Source: Candidatus Bathyarchaeota archaeon
GTDB taxonomy: Archaea > Thermoproteota > Bathyarchaeia > Bathyarchaeales > Bathycorpusculaceae
Length of the DNA: 64,000 nucleotides
NCBI GenBank assembly: GCA_026014665.1
Contig: JAOZHX010000028.1
Span: forward strand, 1-64,000
Direction: 5' to 3'
The notes under the pieces were generated by a model. It was not told where the DNA came from, did no database searches, and worked only from the letters and a program-made list of their open reading frames with translations. Positions 24,702 through 33,410 of this stretch are shown here, piece after piece. The translations under genes and the position numbers were made by a program. Every line of letters begins with the position of its first letter. Position 1 is the stretch's first letter.

Positions 24702-25730
24702 GTGAAATCTTTGTCCAAAAAAAGCCGTTCCGAGGCATGCATGCCAGGGCAAATCCGTGTTTCCCTAGGCACGGCTATAGTTTTCGGTCTCATAGAGGGT
24801 AAATTGGATGTGCAACCCACAACGGCTTATTTGATGACTTATAAGATGGGCAAGTGTATGGCAAACTGTGGTTTCTGCCCTCAAGCCAAAGGCAGCAAAA
24901 GCAGCACTGAACTGCTCTCAAGAATCAACTGGCCAACTTTTCCAACTGCACCAGTAATCTTAACTCTCTTGGAATCGGTGAAACAGAAGAAAATTAAGCG
25001 GGTATGCATCCAAGCCCTCAATTACCCTGACGTTTTTGCTCATCTTGAAGCGTTAGTTAAGGAAATAAAGAAAGGTTCGGCTGTTCCTGTTTCGGTCTCT
25101 TGTCAACCCCATAACACAAAGGATATTGAACGTTTAGCCGAGGCTGGAGTTGATAGGTTGGGCATAGCATTGGACGCGGCAACAGAGGCATTATTTGAAA
25201 AAATCAAGGGAGCGCAGGCCGGCAATGCGTACAGTTGGGAGATGCAACTCCATTTGCTAAGTCAGGCATTGGTGGTTTTTGGCGAGGGCAATGTAAGCAC
25301 GCATGTGATTGTTGGGCTGGGAGAAACCGAGCAGGAAGTAATTAACCTAATTCAGAGGTGCGTTGATTTGGGTGTTTTGCCAGCGCTTTTTGCTTTTACA
25401 CCAATTCGAGGCACAGCATTGCAAGCAAGGATTCCGCCTCCGGTTGAATCGTATCGTCGGGTTCAGCTTGCAAGGCACTTAATTGTTAATCGACAAGCCA
25501 GATGCAGTGATATGCTTTTTGATGCGGAAGGCAAGCTGACGAGTTTTGGATTGACCAAAGAATTTTTAGAACCAATAATTATAAGTGGTCTGCCCTTTCA
25601 GACTTCAGGTTGCCCGGATTGCAACCGTCCCTTCTACAACGAAAGACCAAGCGGACCATTCTACAATTACCCCAAAACTCCCAGCATGAAAGATATTGAA
25701 GAAATAAAGAGGCAATTAAACTGCGGCTAA
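24702..25730 (+). CDS. Biotin/lipoyl-synthase-related radical SAM protein (COG2516-like)
   Basis: A 342-residue radical SAM enzyme with cluster motif KCMANCGFCPQA (C-x3-C-x2-C), then CIQALNYPDVFAHLE, DRLGIALDAATE and HVIVGLGETEQEV, which follow BioB/LipA-like barrels. The end has SGCPDCNRPFYNERP, an additional Cys pair. The pattern is closest to archaeal biotin-synthase-related proteins, a group that includes the LipS2 subunit of a two-protein lipoyl synthase; no LipS1-like partner is in the window. GTG 24702 is used; ATG 24741 with GAGG before it is a good alternative. The stop overlaps the convergent gene by 4 bp. Confidence 0.75.
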   Translation: MKSLSKKSRSEACMPGQIRVSLGTAIVFGLIEGKLDVQPTTAYLMTYKMGKCMANCGFCPQAKGSKSSTELLSRINWPTFPTAPVILTLLESVKQKKIKRVCIQALNYPDVFAHLEALVKEIKKGSAVPVSVSCQPHNTKDIERLAEAGVDRLGIALDAATEALFEKIKGAQAGNAYSWEMQLHLLSQALVVFGEGNVSTHVIVGLGETEQEVINLIQRCVDLGVLPALFAFTPIRGTALQARIPPPVESYRRVQLARHLIVNRQARCSDMLFDAEGKLTSFGLTKEFLEPIIISGLPFQTSGCPDCNRPFYNERPSGPFYNYPKTPSMKDIEEIKRQLNCG

Positions 25731-27076
25731 GTTATAAGCTGGTCTGCAGTTTGTTCGCCCTGTTTCTTGTTGACCTTGGGCAGTTTCGGCTTTTGCCTTG
25801 TAACTTGCTCAACTAAACGCCAGAACTGATCCATCGTGTAGCCTTTAAGCAGGTCCTTCATGAGTTTTTTTACTTGGTAATACGTCATTTGCGCTTCGCC
25901 TTTATCGAGGCTTTCTTGTGGACCTTTAATACGTCTAAAGAGTTCATCCATTTGCCTGGGTGACGCACGGATTCCAGCGTTTTCTAAAAGCTTTTGGATG
26001 AGCGTTTGACCAGTGTTTCTGCCGATGAAGATCATGGTTTCCCGGCCTACGATTTCAGGTGGGAAAGGCTCGAAAACCAGCGGGTGAGCCATCATTTCCT
26101 CGACTTCTTCTTCGACTTCGTGAGTGAAGATGTTTTCGCCGATGATGGGTTTGTGGAATTGGATGGGCATAGCGAAGGCTTTTTCCGCAGATTGGGCAAT
26201 TCGATAAATCTTTCCTAAATCAATACCCGTGTCGATATTGTAGAGCAATTCGGCTGCTGTTACAACCTCCTCAAAGGGTGCGATGCCTGCGCGTTCGCCA
26301 AAGCCTGCAATGCATGTATGAAGATAGGATACGCCTTCTTCCATAGCTGCCAATGTGTTAGCTGAGGCTAGGCCGAAATCGTTATGGCAATGGATCGAAA
26401 GTGGCGCTTTCCTTTTCACAGCCTCGGGTAAGCTGTCCCGAATATGAGAAATTAAGTAACGCATGGAAAGTGGACGAATGAAACCGACGCTATCAGCTAC
26501 CCCAAGCCTTACTGCCCCAGCGTTGGCAGCTATCTCAAAAACTTGTACGATGTCTTCGAGGGGGGTTCTTGTTGCATCCATGAGGACAAAGCTTGTAGTT
26601 ACACCATGATCTTTTGCGTACGCGATGCTCTCAGCGATTTTTTGAAGCGCTTGCTCTTTAGTTATTTTTTGTTTATACTGCAGGTTCAAGCCGTTGATTG
26701 GCGATTCAAGCGTTATATCTTTGATGCCGCATTCCAGACAAGCGTTTATGCTGCTTCTGGTTGGTTCAGCGGAAGCGGTTAACTTCGCTTGACTAAAACT
26801 TTCGTTTACTATACGTTTAACCGTACGTTTCTCATCCTCGGATAAAGCTGGAAAACCCACGTTTATAATGGCAACGCCTGCCTCATCCATCAATTTTGCA
26901 AGCCTAACTTGCTCTACATACGTTAAGTAAACTGTGGGAGCTTTGATGCCTTCGCGGAAGGTTTCATCCCAAATGAACACGCGATCAGGCAGTTTAGGCG
27001 GCAAATTCTTCCGTAAACGGTTGTAATTGGCAATTAGTCCCTGTGCTTCTAGCTTCTTGAATATGGTCTTCCTCAT
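25727..27076 (-). CDS. HMGL-like (isopropylmalate/homocitrate synthase superfamily) protein
   Basis: A 449-residue DRE-TIM metallolyase. The metal and acyl-CoA site is seen as WDETFREG (residues about 36-43), the HCHNDFG histidines near 235, and GFGERAGIAPFEE near 265. About 130 C-terminal residues form a helical domain unlike the LeuA regulatory domain, so leucine-type feedback is unlikely. The substrate (acetyl-CoA plus a 2-oxoacid) is not determined, and no leuB, leuC or aks gene is adjacent. The tail is Lys/Gln-rich. ATG at 27076 lies about 31 bases below the expected start of a TATA element at 27128-27137. Confidence 0.8.
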   Translation of the reverse strand: MRKTIFKKLEAQGLIANYNRLRKNLPPKLPDRVFIWDETFREGIKAPTVYLTYVEQVRLAKLMDEAGVAIINVGFPALSEDEKRTVKRIVNESFSQAKLTASAEPTRSSINACLECGIKDITLESPINGLNLQYKQKITKEQALQKIAESIAYAKDHGVTTSFVLMDATRTPLEDIVQVFEIAANAGAVRLGVADSVGFIRPLSMRYLISHIRDSLPEAVKRKAPLSIHCHNDFGLASANTLAAMEEGVSYLHTCIAGFGERAGIAPFEEVVTAAELLYNIDTGIDLGKIYRIAQSAEKAFAMPIQFHKPIIGENIFTHEVEEEVEEMMAHPLVFEPFPPEIVGRETMIFIGRNTGQTLIQKLLENAGIRASPRQMDELFRRIKGPQESLDKGEAQMTYYQVKKLMKDLLKGYTMDQFWRLVEQVTRQKPKLPKVNKKQGEQTADQLIT

Positions 27077-27127
27077 TTAGACGCAACTCAATAATCAAGC
27101 TAAATTACAACTTTAATTTGCGATTCC

Positions 27128-27137
27128 CTATATAAAA
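27128..27137. promoter_or_regulatory. Strong TATA box in divergent region
   Basis: CTATATAAAA reads as a TATA box on the plus strand and TTTTATATAG on the minus strand. On minus it would give a start near 27107 for the HMGL-like gene. On plus it would start a transcript near 27158, leaving a 100-base leader for the coiled-coil gene. Confidence 0.45.
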
Positions 27138-27258
27138 CTGCATCTATCGACGACCAGTATGCTCTCTTTTTTGCCTCAAAAACAACATTTCACTCGGTTG
27201 AGCGCAAAAGTCTTAAGCATAAAAAACACAAACAACATAGCGCCAAGGAGAAAAAACA

Positions 27259-27474
27259 ATGAGCCTCAAAGCAACCATCGAAAAAATCAAGAGCCTAGAA
27301 GCTGAAAAGAAGAACCTTTTACTCGAAATTGAAGGACTCAAAAAAATAGCTGATGCCAAAGCCCTCGCTTTAGAGAGTGAAGTCGGCGCACTACGGGATG
27401 AAGTTAAAACCCTAAAAATCGCCATAAACGGAGAGCCGCCCGCAGAGTCAATGAATAAAACAGTCAACCAGTAA
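27259..27474 (+). CDS. Small coiled-coil protein
   Basis: A 71-residue protein, almost entirely a heptad-type helix (LEAEKKNLLLEIEGLKKIA, LESEVGALRDEVKTLK) ending in a short flexible tail. An AAGGAG sequence lies about nine bases before ATG, among the clearest in the window. No family name; it could be a dimerising adaptor or a prefoldin-like fragment. The next gene, on the other strand, is also a coiled-coil protein. A TATA-like GCATAAAA lies about 35 bases upstream. Confidence 0.7.
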   Translation: MSLKATIEKIKSLEAEKKNLLLEIEGLKKIADAKALALESEVGALRDEVKTLKIAINGEPPAESMNKTVNQ

Positions 27475-27582
27475 AATGCAAGCATTAATACTCAGGCGGC
27501 GAACATCGAGCTTTATCAAGCTTGAGGTTTAGCGAAGCAGTAGGGGGGGTCAGAGGCAGAAGGCGTTTCTTTAGAAAAGGGC

Positions 27583-28449
27583 TTATACAGGTGTATTTGG
27601 TTGCGGCATTCGTTTAAGTAATGCGTTTACTGCATCCGTCAACGCGTTGCAAGCGGCTTGCCGAGCAGTGATTGAGGTGTCGGATTCAAGCTTTTCAAGT
27701 TCCTTATGTAGACGGTCCGATTCTTCGCTTAATTCTTGCTTGCGCTTTTCATAGTTATCATGAAGTTTTTCTTGTTCAGCAGCAAAACTTTGCAAGGTAA
27801 CTTCCAATTCGGCCTTCGCCGCGTCAAGTTCCTTGGTTGTTTGCTCTAGTTTTTCTTGGGCACGGCGCCTTTCGCGGAATTTGTAGAAGCTAATTTTAAT
27901 TTTTTGTTGGTTAGAGAGGTCATCTTCAAGTTCGTGGATTTTACGTGTTAGGCGCTGGACTTCGCTGTTTCGTTTATTACTTAGTTCGCGTGTTTTTTCA
28001 GCATATTCCTTATCAGCTTCGACGATCTGGTGGTTGGTATCGGCGAGGGCTTTGGCTTCCTTGGTCAAGTTGGATTCCTGCAGTCTGTTTTCGGCAAGTG
28101 CCGCTTCAACATCTAAGAAAATTTGTGCACGTTCCTTTGTGAATTGCTCGTCAGGTCTTATGGCAGCGTTGGTTTCGAATTCGGAGATTGTTCTGCGCAG
28201 CGTTACAAGCCAATCATCGAAGTACTGGCTAAAAGGGGACAGCGCAAAGATTTGATTTCCTAATTTATTGAGGCTGCTTACAGTTTTTTCTGCGATTTCC
28301 TGCGGCGTAGGCTGAGGAGACTCTTCTTGGAGGTATTTAGCCGGAGCTTTCTGTTTTTTCTCCTTCGCCTTTTTCTCACGCGTAGATTTGGAAAACTGGC
28401 GGCTTGCGCCTCGGCGTGGGCTGGTATGTGAACGGGAACTCATAGGCAA
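27583..28449 (-). CDS. Coiled-coil protein with basic Pro/Ser N-terminus
   Basis: A 288-residue protein. The first 60 residues are basic and Pro/Ser-rich, likely disordered and possibly DNA- or RNA-contacting. A short globular part follows (about 62-110: FALSPFSQYFDDWLVTLRRTI), then a long coiled coil from about 120 to 265 rich in Glu, Lys and Gln, and a short helical end. The globular part and coiled coil resemble some archaeal cytoskeletal or SMC-like accessory proteins, but no family was recognised. Starts at 28449 and 28443 are both ATG. Confidence 0.7.
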   Translation of the reverse strand: MPMSSRSHTSPRRGASRQFSKSTREKKAKEKKQKAPAKYLQEESPQPTPQEIAEKTVSSLNKLGNQIFALSPFSQYFDDWLVTLRRTISEFETNAAIRPDEQFTKERAQIFLDVEAALAENRLQESNLTKEAKALADTNHQIVEADKEYAEKTRELSNKRNSEVQRLTRKIHELEDDLSNQQKIKISFYKFRERRRAQEKLEQTTKELDAAKAELEVTLQSFAAEQEKLHDNYEKRKQELSEESDRLHKELEKLESDTSITARQAACNALTDAVNALLKRMPQPNTPV

Positions 28450-28521
28450 TCATTGCACCTAGGAAATATTTAAAGAATGGCACACTAACCTGCAGGAGCG
28501 TTCGATGGACTTTAAGGAAAA

Positions 28522-29568
28522 TCAGCGTTTAATCGCTCGTTTACGTTTCGGTGTAACGGTTGGCTTCGAGGCAGGTTTAGCTGTAAGTTTTGCGGGGGCA
28601 GGCTGGCTTTTGCGTTTTTTCACCGTTAAGATCGTGCCCGCGATTGCGGCGGCTACAATTATGATGACGACGGCGTACGCCCATATGGGAGGCGAGTTGT
28701 TTGTGTTGTTAGTTTGGTTGTTTTGGTTGTTGCCGTTGTTGGGAGTTGTTTGAGGGTTGTTGTTTGGTGTGTCAGTGGTTGCTGGGATGGGGGTGGAAGT
28801 TGCGACTGGCACGGGGGCGGAGCCTTGCTGCATAGGACCCATGTTTTGTATAAGCAGGCTGTAGGAGGCGATTTTTTGGCTTTGTGGGACTCGGCTTTGG
28901 TTTTGGTCGAATGCATCAACTTTGAAGGTGGCGGTGGCTTGCGGTGGTATGGAGTAGGGGGTTACAGTTGTTGGGTAGGTGTGCCCCACAGCGACGACGC
29001 CGCCTGTGGAGTTGTAGAAGGTGGCAGCTATGGATACATTTTGTGCTGTTTGGCTGCCAGTGTTTTTGATGGTGCCGCTGACTGAGAAGAGTCCTTTGTT
29101 GTCTGCTGCTGTGCCGATGGTGTTTGAACTCTGTGTGATTTCCAAGTCTGGGTATTGGTAGGTGGCAGTTGCATCGGCTTGCATGATTTCAAAGCTTATG
29201 CTGCCTGCTTCCACGAATGGCCAGGCGCCCCAGTTGGTGGTTTGACCCAAGTTTGATTGATAATAGAAGGGGAGGTAGAAGGGTGCTTTTTGTCCTGGAC
29301 GCAAGTTGTATCCCCAAACTGGTTGGACGCAGTCGATTGTGTTGCCATCGGGGGCATCGATTATTCCACGTATGATGACTTTGGAAATTGTGTTGGGTCC
29401 AGTATTCTGGATTTCTCCGGCTATGCTGAGGTAGCCAGATATGTCTATGTACCAAGTATAGCTGAGGATTTTGATGGTTGAGGTTTGGGCTTGGTTTTGG
29501 GGGATGCTGACAAATGCCAGGGAAGCTAGGGTTAATAGCGTTAAGGAGACGAGTAGGGTTTTTTTCAA
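28522..29568 (-). CDS. Secreted membrane-anchored protein with FxLYD-like repeats
   Basis: A 348-residue surface protein: signal peptide (residues 1-27), two beta-sandwich repeats (about 32-130 and 145-235) with the pattern GxxxxxGxIxNTGxxT (SIAGEIQNTGPNT and SVSGTIKNTGSQT), resembling FxLYD domains, then a Pro/Thr/Asn linker of about 45 residues (NNGNNQNNQTNNTNNS), one membrane helix (about 299-319) and a strongly basic cytoplasmic tail of 28 residues. Many sequons are present, so heavy N-glycosylation is likely. It diverges from the winged-helix gene 29716, which may regulate it. Confidence 0.75.
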   Translation of the reverse strand: MKKTLLVSLTLLTLASLAFVSIPQNQAQTSTIKILSYTWYIDISGYLSIAGEIQNTGPNTISKVIIRGIIDAPDGNTIDCVQPVWGYNLRPGQKAPFYLPFYYQSNLGQTTNWGAWPFVEAGSISFEIMQADATATYQYPDLEITQSSNTIGTAADNKGLFSVSGTIKNTGSQTAQNVSIAATFYNSTGGVVAVGHTYPTTVTPYSIPPQATATFKVDAFDQNQSRVPQSQKIASYSLLIQNMGPMQQGSAPVPVATSTPIPATTDTPNNNPQTTPNNGNNQNNQTNNTNNSPPIWAYAVVIIIVAAAIAGTILTVKKRKSQPAPAKLTAKPASKPTVTPKRKRAIKR

Positions 29569-29670
29569 GGGAATTTGCCTCTCTCTTGTGCAAAGAAAAC
29601 GATGTTTGTAGTATAAATTGGTTTTTCAAAATTACCCCTCAATCTTTGAATACATTGGCTTTCAAGAAAA

Positions 29671-29679
29671 TTTTTAAAT
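29671..29679 (+). promoter_or_regulatory. TATA box deciding the start of the regulator gene
   Basis: TTTTTAAAT predicts a start near 29701. That rules out the upstream in-frame ATG at 29686 and supports ATG 29716 with a 15-base leader. Confidence 0.5.
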
Positions 29680-29715
29680 GTAAAGTTGCGGATATGGTAT
29701 GTGGATGGTTGTAGT

Positions 29716-30195
29716 ATGACAGAAAAATTACATCCTTATGTAGTCTTTCTTCCTATGGAAAAGAAAGATAAAATTCTATCCGCCATCTTCGGCTCCAAAG
29801 CAGGCGTGGATTTGCTGCGTTTTTCGCTGCGGCAAGGCATCGATAAGAACATCTACCAAAAAGACTTAGTCAAGAAACTCAATTACTCCAACAAGACCAT
29901 CATTGAAAACCTCAAGGCGCTTACCGCACTGGGCGTCTTAAACGAGAGTATGGAAAAAAACGAGAAGGAAGGCCGCATTATCTGGATTAAAGCTTACCAG
30001 CTTACCATCTTGGGCAGGTGGTTTGCTTTGCTTTTGGCGGAGCAGCAGGAACTCAGCGAGACGGAGAAAGCGGAAATTTTGGAGAGTCTTTTTCGCACCT
30101 ACGTTAAGCAGGTTAAGCGTTTAGCGGAAGAAATTGGCATAAACAAGAAGATGCTGGAAGAGACTTTCAGAGAAGAGATGAAAAGCACCCAGTGA
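29716..30195 (+). CDS. Winged-helix transcriptional regulator
   Basis: A 159-residue protein with an MarR/ArsR-like winged helix at about residues 20-90 (SKAGVDLLRFSLRQG, KDLVKKLNYSNKTIIENLKALTALGVLNES, RIIWIKAYQLT) followed by a helical C-terminal domain of about 60 residues (ELSETEKAEILESLFRTYVKQV) that could dimerise or bind a ligand. ATG 29716 is chosen over 29686 by the TATA position. The gene is monocistronic, convergent on hsp20, and divergent from a surface-protein gene that may be its target. Confidence 0.75.
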   Translation: MTEKLHPYVVFLPMEKKDKILSAIFGSKAGVDLLRFSLRQGIDKNIYQKDLVKKLNYSNKTIIENLKALTALGVLNESMEKNEKEGRIIWIKAYQLTILGRWFALLLAEQQELSETEKAEILESLFRTYVKQVKRLAEEIGINKKMLEETFREEMKSTQ

Positions 30196-30202
30196 GCCGT
30201 AA

Positions 30203-30260
30203 AACATGTAAATTGAAGTTAAGAATAAAGTAACATGTAAATTGAAGTTAAGAATGAAGT
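30203..30260. repeat. 29-bp tandem repeat, two copies
   Basis: Units 30203-30231 and 30232-30260 start with AACATGTAAATTGAAGTT and differ at one base (AATAAAGT versus AATGAAGT). They sit between the 3' ends of the converging regulator and hsp20 genes, in both 3' untranslated regions. They may be a recent duplication or a site for transcription end or RNA binding. Confidence 0.8.
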
Positions 30261-30302
30261 TTTTCAATAGTTAGCAAACAAAAAAATGTGTGAGTAGGGC
30301 GG

Positions 30303-30929
30303 TTAATCGATTTTTATCGATTCGCCTTTTGGTTCGTTTTTATTCTGTGTTGGTAAGGTTACTTCAAGCACGCCATTTTTGAATGTTGAATGAGCTTTTT
30401 TCACGTCCACCTTCGTGGGCAATTCGATTTCTTTGTAGTAGCTGCGCTCAGGGTTATCGACCGAAATCGTTAAGGAGTCTTCTGTGCCATGCAACTTTAT
30501 GTCGCCTTTGTCGACGCCTGGTAACTCTGCCACAACTTTGACGTCGCCATTTACGACTGTTACGTCAATCAAGGGTTCCCTTTCCTTCTTCACGTTTATG
30601 GTGGGTTTCCCAAGTTGAGGCTGTCGTTTGATGTTGCCGAATTCTCGGATCTCTGGTTTGCCATCCTGACCAATCTTCATACTGTAGCCATAGACGAATG
30701 GTCCCCACTCCTCTACTTTTGTGCCATCGGGTAACACACGGGTTTTATGCAAATCCTTTGGGGCACCTCTTGTAAACTCTTCCAGCTCTCGCTGCATAAA
30801 CTCATGCATACGCCGAAATTGCTCTTCAAAATCGTCAAAGAAGCCTCGGCTAGGAAATGGGTAGCGTTTCCGATTAAACCAGCTGGGCATCCAGTCGTCT
30901 TCATCTTCGCCTCTAAACATTTTTTTCAC
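30303..30929 (-). CDS. hsp20: Small heat shock protein, Hsp20/alpha-crystallin family
   Basis: A 208-residue small heat shock protein, longer than usual because of an acidic/aromatic N-terminal region of about 100 residues (DFEEQFRRMHEFMQREL, then WGPFVYGYSMKIGQDGKP). The alpha-crystallin domain covers about 115-200, with VVAELPGVDKGDIKL and FKNGVLEVTLP, and the C-terminal I-x-I anchor is SIKID. It holds unfolding proteins for the thermosome. It lies 26 bp behind the thermosome gene and is surely cotranscribed. The long N-terminal arm typically sets oligomer size. Confidence 0.93.
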   Translation of the reverse strand: MKKMFRGEDEDDWMPSWFNRKRYPFPSRGFFDDFEEQFRRMHEFMQRELEEFTRGAPKDLHKTRVLPDGTKVEEWGPFVYGYSMKIGQDGKPEIREFGNIKRQPQLGKPTINVKKEREPLIDVTVVNGDVKVVAELPGVDKGDIKLHGTEDSLTISVDNPERSYYKEIELPTKVDVKKAHSTFKNGVLEVTLPTQNKNEPKGESIKID

Positions 30930-30955
30930 CTCCTAAAAAAAGAAGAAGGTTTTGT

Positions 30956-32599
30956 TTAGTCGTAGCTTGGCATTTCAGGGGATTTTGGTGTTTTAGGCTC
31001 TTTATCCATGCCTTTGGCTGCGATTAAGTCGTCGATTTTTAGGATCATGTTCGCGGCTTCAGTGGCTGATTTGATGAACTGCAATTTGACTCGCACTGGC
31101 TCGACAATGTTGAGTTCAAGCATGTTTTTGATTTTACCTGAAAACACGTCAACGCCAAAGTATGGGCTATGGTTGCGCTCGTGTTCTGCTCGCAGTGCAA
31201 CCATGATGTCAATGGGGTCTAAGCCGGCATTTTCAGCGAGCATCAACGGAATCGCTTCAACTGCATCGGCATAGGCTTCTATTGCAAGTTGTTCTCGCCC
31301 ACCAACCTTGACGGCGTAGTTTCGGAGTTGCCTTGAAACCTCAGCTTCTGATGCGCCTCCGCCAGGTATGATTTTTCCGTCTTCTACAGCGTTTCTAACT
31401 ACACAGAGAGCGTCATGGAGTGAGCGTTCTGCTTCGGCTACCACGTGTTCTGATCCGCCCCTGATAACAATTGTTACGGCTTTGGGGTTCTTACATTCTC
31501 TCACATAGAGTAATTTGTCATCGCCGATTTTGACTTCTTCAACGGCTTTTGCTGAGCCCAATGCATCTGCAGTTAGATCTTTGATGCTGGCAATGATTTT
31601 TGCGCCTGTGGCACGAGCAAGCTTCTCCATATCAGCACTACTTACGTTTTTCACTGCAAGTATGCCTGCTTTCGCTAAGAAATGCAAGGCTATGTCGTCG
31701 ATGCCTTTTTCGCAGAACAGAACGTTGGCACCTGTGTTCCGGATTTTGTCAGTCATTTCTTTTAGCATGCGTTCCTCTTCATCTAGGAAAAGCTGCATTT
31801 GTTCAGGTCGTTCGATGTTGATTTTGGCGTCAAACTCGGTCTTGTCAATCTCTACCTTAGCGTTCAGCAGAGCGATTTTGGCATCATGCACGTCTTTGGG
31901 CATTTGACTGCTTGCAACTTCCTTGTCGATAACCATACCCTTAACGAGTTCGGTATCTTCTAGGCTTTTGCCATGCTTCTTTATCACTTTGATAAGGTCT
32001 ATGTCTGCCTTGATCTTGCCGTCACGTTCTTCAACAACTTGCTTAACTGCGTCGACTGCTAGCCTAGCGAAATGTTCTTTTGAGCCTGTTATGCCCTTGC
32101 TGCCCATGGAAGTCAAAGCAACGTTAAGCAAAGCTGCATCGTCTTTTATGCCAACAGTCATTGCCATATTATCTATGACTTCTTGGGCTTTGGCGCTTGC
32201 TTTCTTGTAGCCGTCTATGATGACAGTTGGGTGAATGTTTTCATCGAGTAGTCTTTCTGCTTTGGATAATAGTTCCCCTGCAAGGATCACTGAGGATGTT
32301 GTGCCGTCTCCGACTTCATTGTCCTGCGTCTTTGCCACTTCGACCAACATTTTGGCTGCTGGGTGCTGAACATCTAGTTCTTTTAGGATTGTGGCTCCGT
32401 CGTTGGTTATGGTTACGTCGCCGATGCTGCTGACCAGCATTTTGTCCATTCCACGTGGTCCAAGGGTTGTTTTCACGGTCTCGGCAACAATCTTAGCTGC
32501 CGCGATATTGTTTTTTTGAGCTTCTTTTCCGGTTGCTCTTCCGGTTCCTTCTTTTAGAACAAGTACAGGTATGTTTCCTTGCTGTGCTATTGCTGCCAT
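30956..32599 (-). CDS. Thermosome subunit (group II chaperonin)
   Basis: A 547-residue ATP-dependent folding chaperonin subunit. Diagnostic blocks: [12 protein letters not shown] near the N-terminus, the nucleotide loop [23 protein letters not shown], and the [20 protein letters not shown]-binding block. The usual Gly/Met-rich C-terminal repeat is missing; the protein ends in a Pro/Lys-rich tail. GGTGA lies before ATG. Putative TATA boxes are at about 32657-32666 and 32712-32724, and a GTCAAC-type operator lies between them. hsp20 follows, and the regulator gene lies upstream, so the locus looks stress-controlled. Confidence 0.96.
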   Translation of the reverse strand: MAAIAQQGNIPVLVLKEGTGRATGKEAQKNNIAAAKIVAETVKTTLGPRGMDKMLVSSIGDVTITNDGATILKELDVQHPAAKMLVEVAKTQDNEVGDGTTSSVILAGELLSKAERLLDENIHPTVIIDGYKKASAKAQEVIDNMAMTVGIKDDAALLNVALTSMGSKGITGSKEHFARLAVDAVKQVVEERDGKIKADIDLIKVIKKHGKSLEDTELVKGMVIDKEVASSQMPKDVHDAKIALLNAKVEIDKTEFDAKINIERPEQMQLFLDEEERMLKEMTDKIRNTGANVLFCEKGIDDIALHFLAKAGILAVKNVSSADMEKLARATGAKIIASIKDLTADALGSAKAVEEVKIGDDKLLYVRECKNPKAVTIVIRGGSEHVVAEAERSLHDALCVVRNAVEDGKIIPGGGASEAEVSRQLRNYAVKVGGREQLAIEAYADAVEAIPLMLAENAGLDPIDIMVALRAEHERNHSPYFGVDVFSGKIKNMLELNIVEPVRVKLQFIKSATEAANMILKIDDLIAAKGMDKEPKTPKSPEMPSYD

Positions 32600-32656
32600 G
32601 TTAAATCACCTTTTTATTTGTTTTTTTGAAATTTTGCATTTTATTATGTGAAAAGT

Positions 32657-32724
32657 CCTCAAATATAAGTCTTCTTGTTGACTAATGGTTGACAAGTTCA
32701 ATAATCGTAAACCTTAAATAAAAA
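32657..32724 (-). promoter_or_regulatory. Thermosome promoter region with GTCAAC repeats
   Basis: On the minus strand: TATTTAAGGTTTAC (32711-32724), a 13-base spacer, GTCAAC, then CATTAGTCAAC, then CTTATATTTG (32657-32666). The first motif block is shared with the regulator promoter at 33411-33447. Two GTCAAC copies 11 bp apart (32677-32693 on plus as GTTGAC-TAATG-GTTGAC) look like a direct-repeat operator. Confidence 0.5.
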
Positions 32725-32769
32725 AAATGATCCATAATATATTCGCAGTTCCCCCTAAAGCCCAGCAAG

Positions 32770-32917
32770 ATGAGTGAAGCGAAGCACAGATAACTCTTGG
32801 GCAAGGCACCCATTGGATGAGTATAGCGAGGACGCTCGCGCAAACGTCTAAATATGTGCCGACCTCTGGGGACGCCCAAGTGAAACCCAAGAGCAAGTGT
32901 ACGTTCGCTTCACTCAT
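32770..32917. mobile_element. MITE-like element or structured RNA upstream of the thermosome
   Basis: Terminal inverted repeats ATGAGTGAAGCGAA (32770-32783) and its complement TTCGCTTCACTCAT (32904-32917) are perfect over 14 bp, and both outer flanks read CAAG (32766-32769 and 32918-32921), a possible 4-bp target duplication. Inside are further nested stems: CTCTTGGG/CCCAAGAG (32794-32801 with 32886-32893), GGCAC/GTGCC (32805-32809 with 32856-32860), and a GCGAG-GACG-CTCGC hairpin (32826-32839). No credible protein is encoded. This is either a 148-bp miniature transposable element or a conserved structured RNA. Confidence 0.5.
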
Positions 32918-32947
32918 CAAGAGAACGTCTTATTAATTCCTGTTTAT

Positions 32948-33373
32948 CTATCGAGAAACCAAGCCTAGCGTGTGGTCGATAGTTTCAGCAATTTCAACTA
33001 CATTCTCAAACAATCGATTTATGTCCCTATGGATTTCTTCCACGGTAACTTTGAGGCTCCTTTCTCTCAGCTTGAATTTACCCTCATGGAAAATGACCAT
33101 CCCGCTTTTCATCAGTTTATTAAGGTGATGAATCATCGTTCCTCTAGTTAAACCCAGTTTTTCTGCAAGTTCATCGCTCGTTAATCCAGTATTATGTGCA
33201 GCCGCTTCTACAAGAGACTTAAAGATCAGGTATGCGGTTTTTTGTTTATCTCTAGATTCCAAAAAACCGAAGGTTCGGCAGAACCATTCAAGGTCGGCCG
33301 TATAATCTGCTGTTGAGGGCTTTCTCACCGATAAGATAACATATTCGGCTAAGGATTCTTCGTATGATGCCAT
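32948..33373 (-). CDS. Winged-helix regulator, candidate heat-shock regulator
   Basis: A 141-residue protein. A winged helix occupies about residues 38-105: DKQKTAYLIFKSLVEAA, then LTSDELAEKLGLTRGTMIHHLNKLMKSG (helix-turn-helix) and a basic wing (MVIFHEGKFKLRERS), followed by a C-terminal helix that should dimerise. GAGGTAA lies before ATG. Its own promoter shares a TATTTAAGGTTTAC-spacer-GTCAAC layout with the thermosome upstream region, which suggests that it controls both itself and the chaperonin genes. Function is inferred from position and operator, not from a named family. Confidence 0.75.
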   Translation of the reverse strand: MASYEESLAEYVILSVRKPSTADYTADLEWFCRTFGFLESRDKQKTAYLIFKSLVEAAAHNTGLTSDELAEKLGLTRGTMIHHLNKLMKSGMVIFHEGKFKLRERSLKVTVEEIHRDINRLFENVVEIAETIDHTLGLVSR

Positions 33374-33410
33374 GCAAATTACCTCTGCGCGCTAACTAAT
33401 TATCATCCTG

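Noticed and set aside
28505-29085. Plus-strand frames opposite the FxLYD-like surface protein.
   Set aside because: Val/Gly/Trp-rich antisense of the Pro/Thr/Asn linker; no ribosome-binding sequence.
32682-32920. Minus-strand frames of 65-68 codons across the inverted-repeat element.
   Set aside because: They follow from the inverted-repeat sequence, have no ribosome-binding sequence and no recognisable domain.
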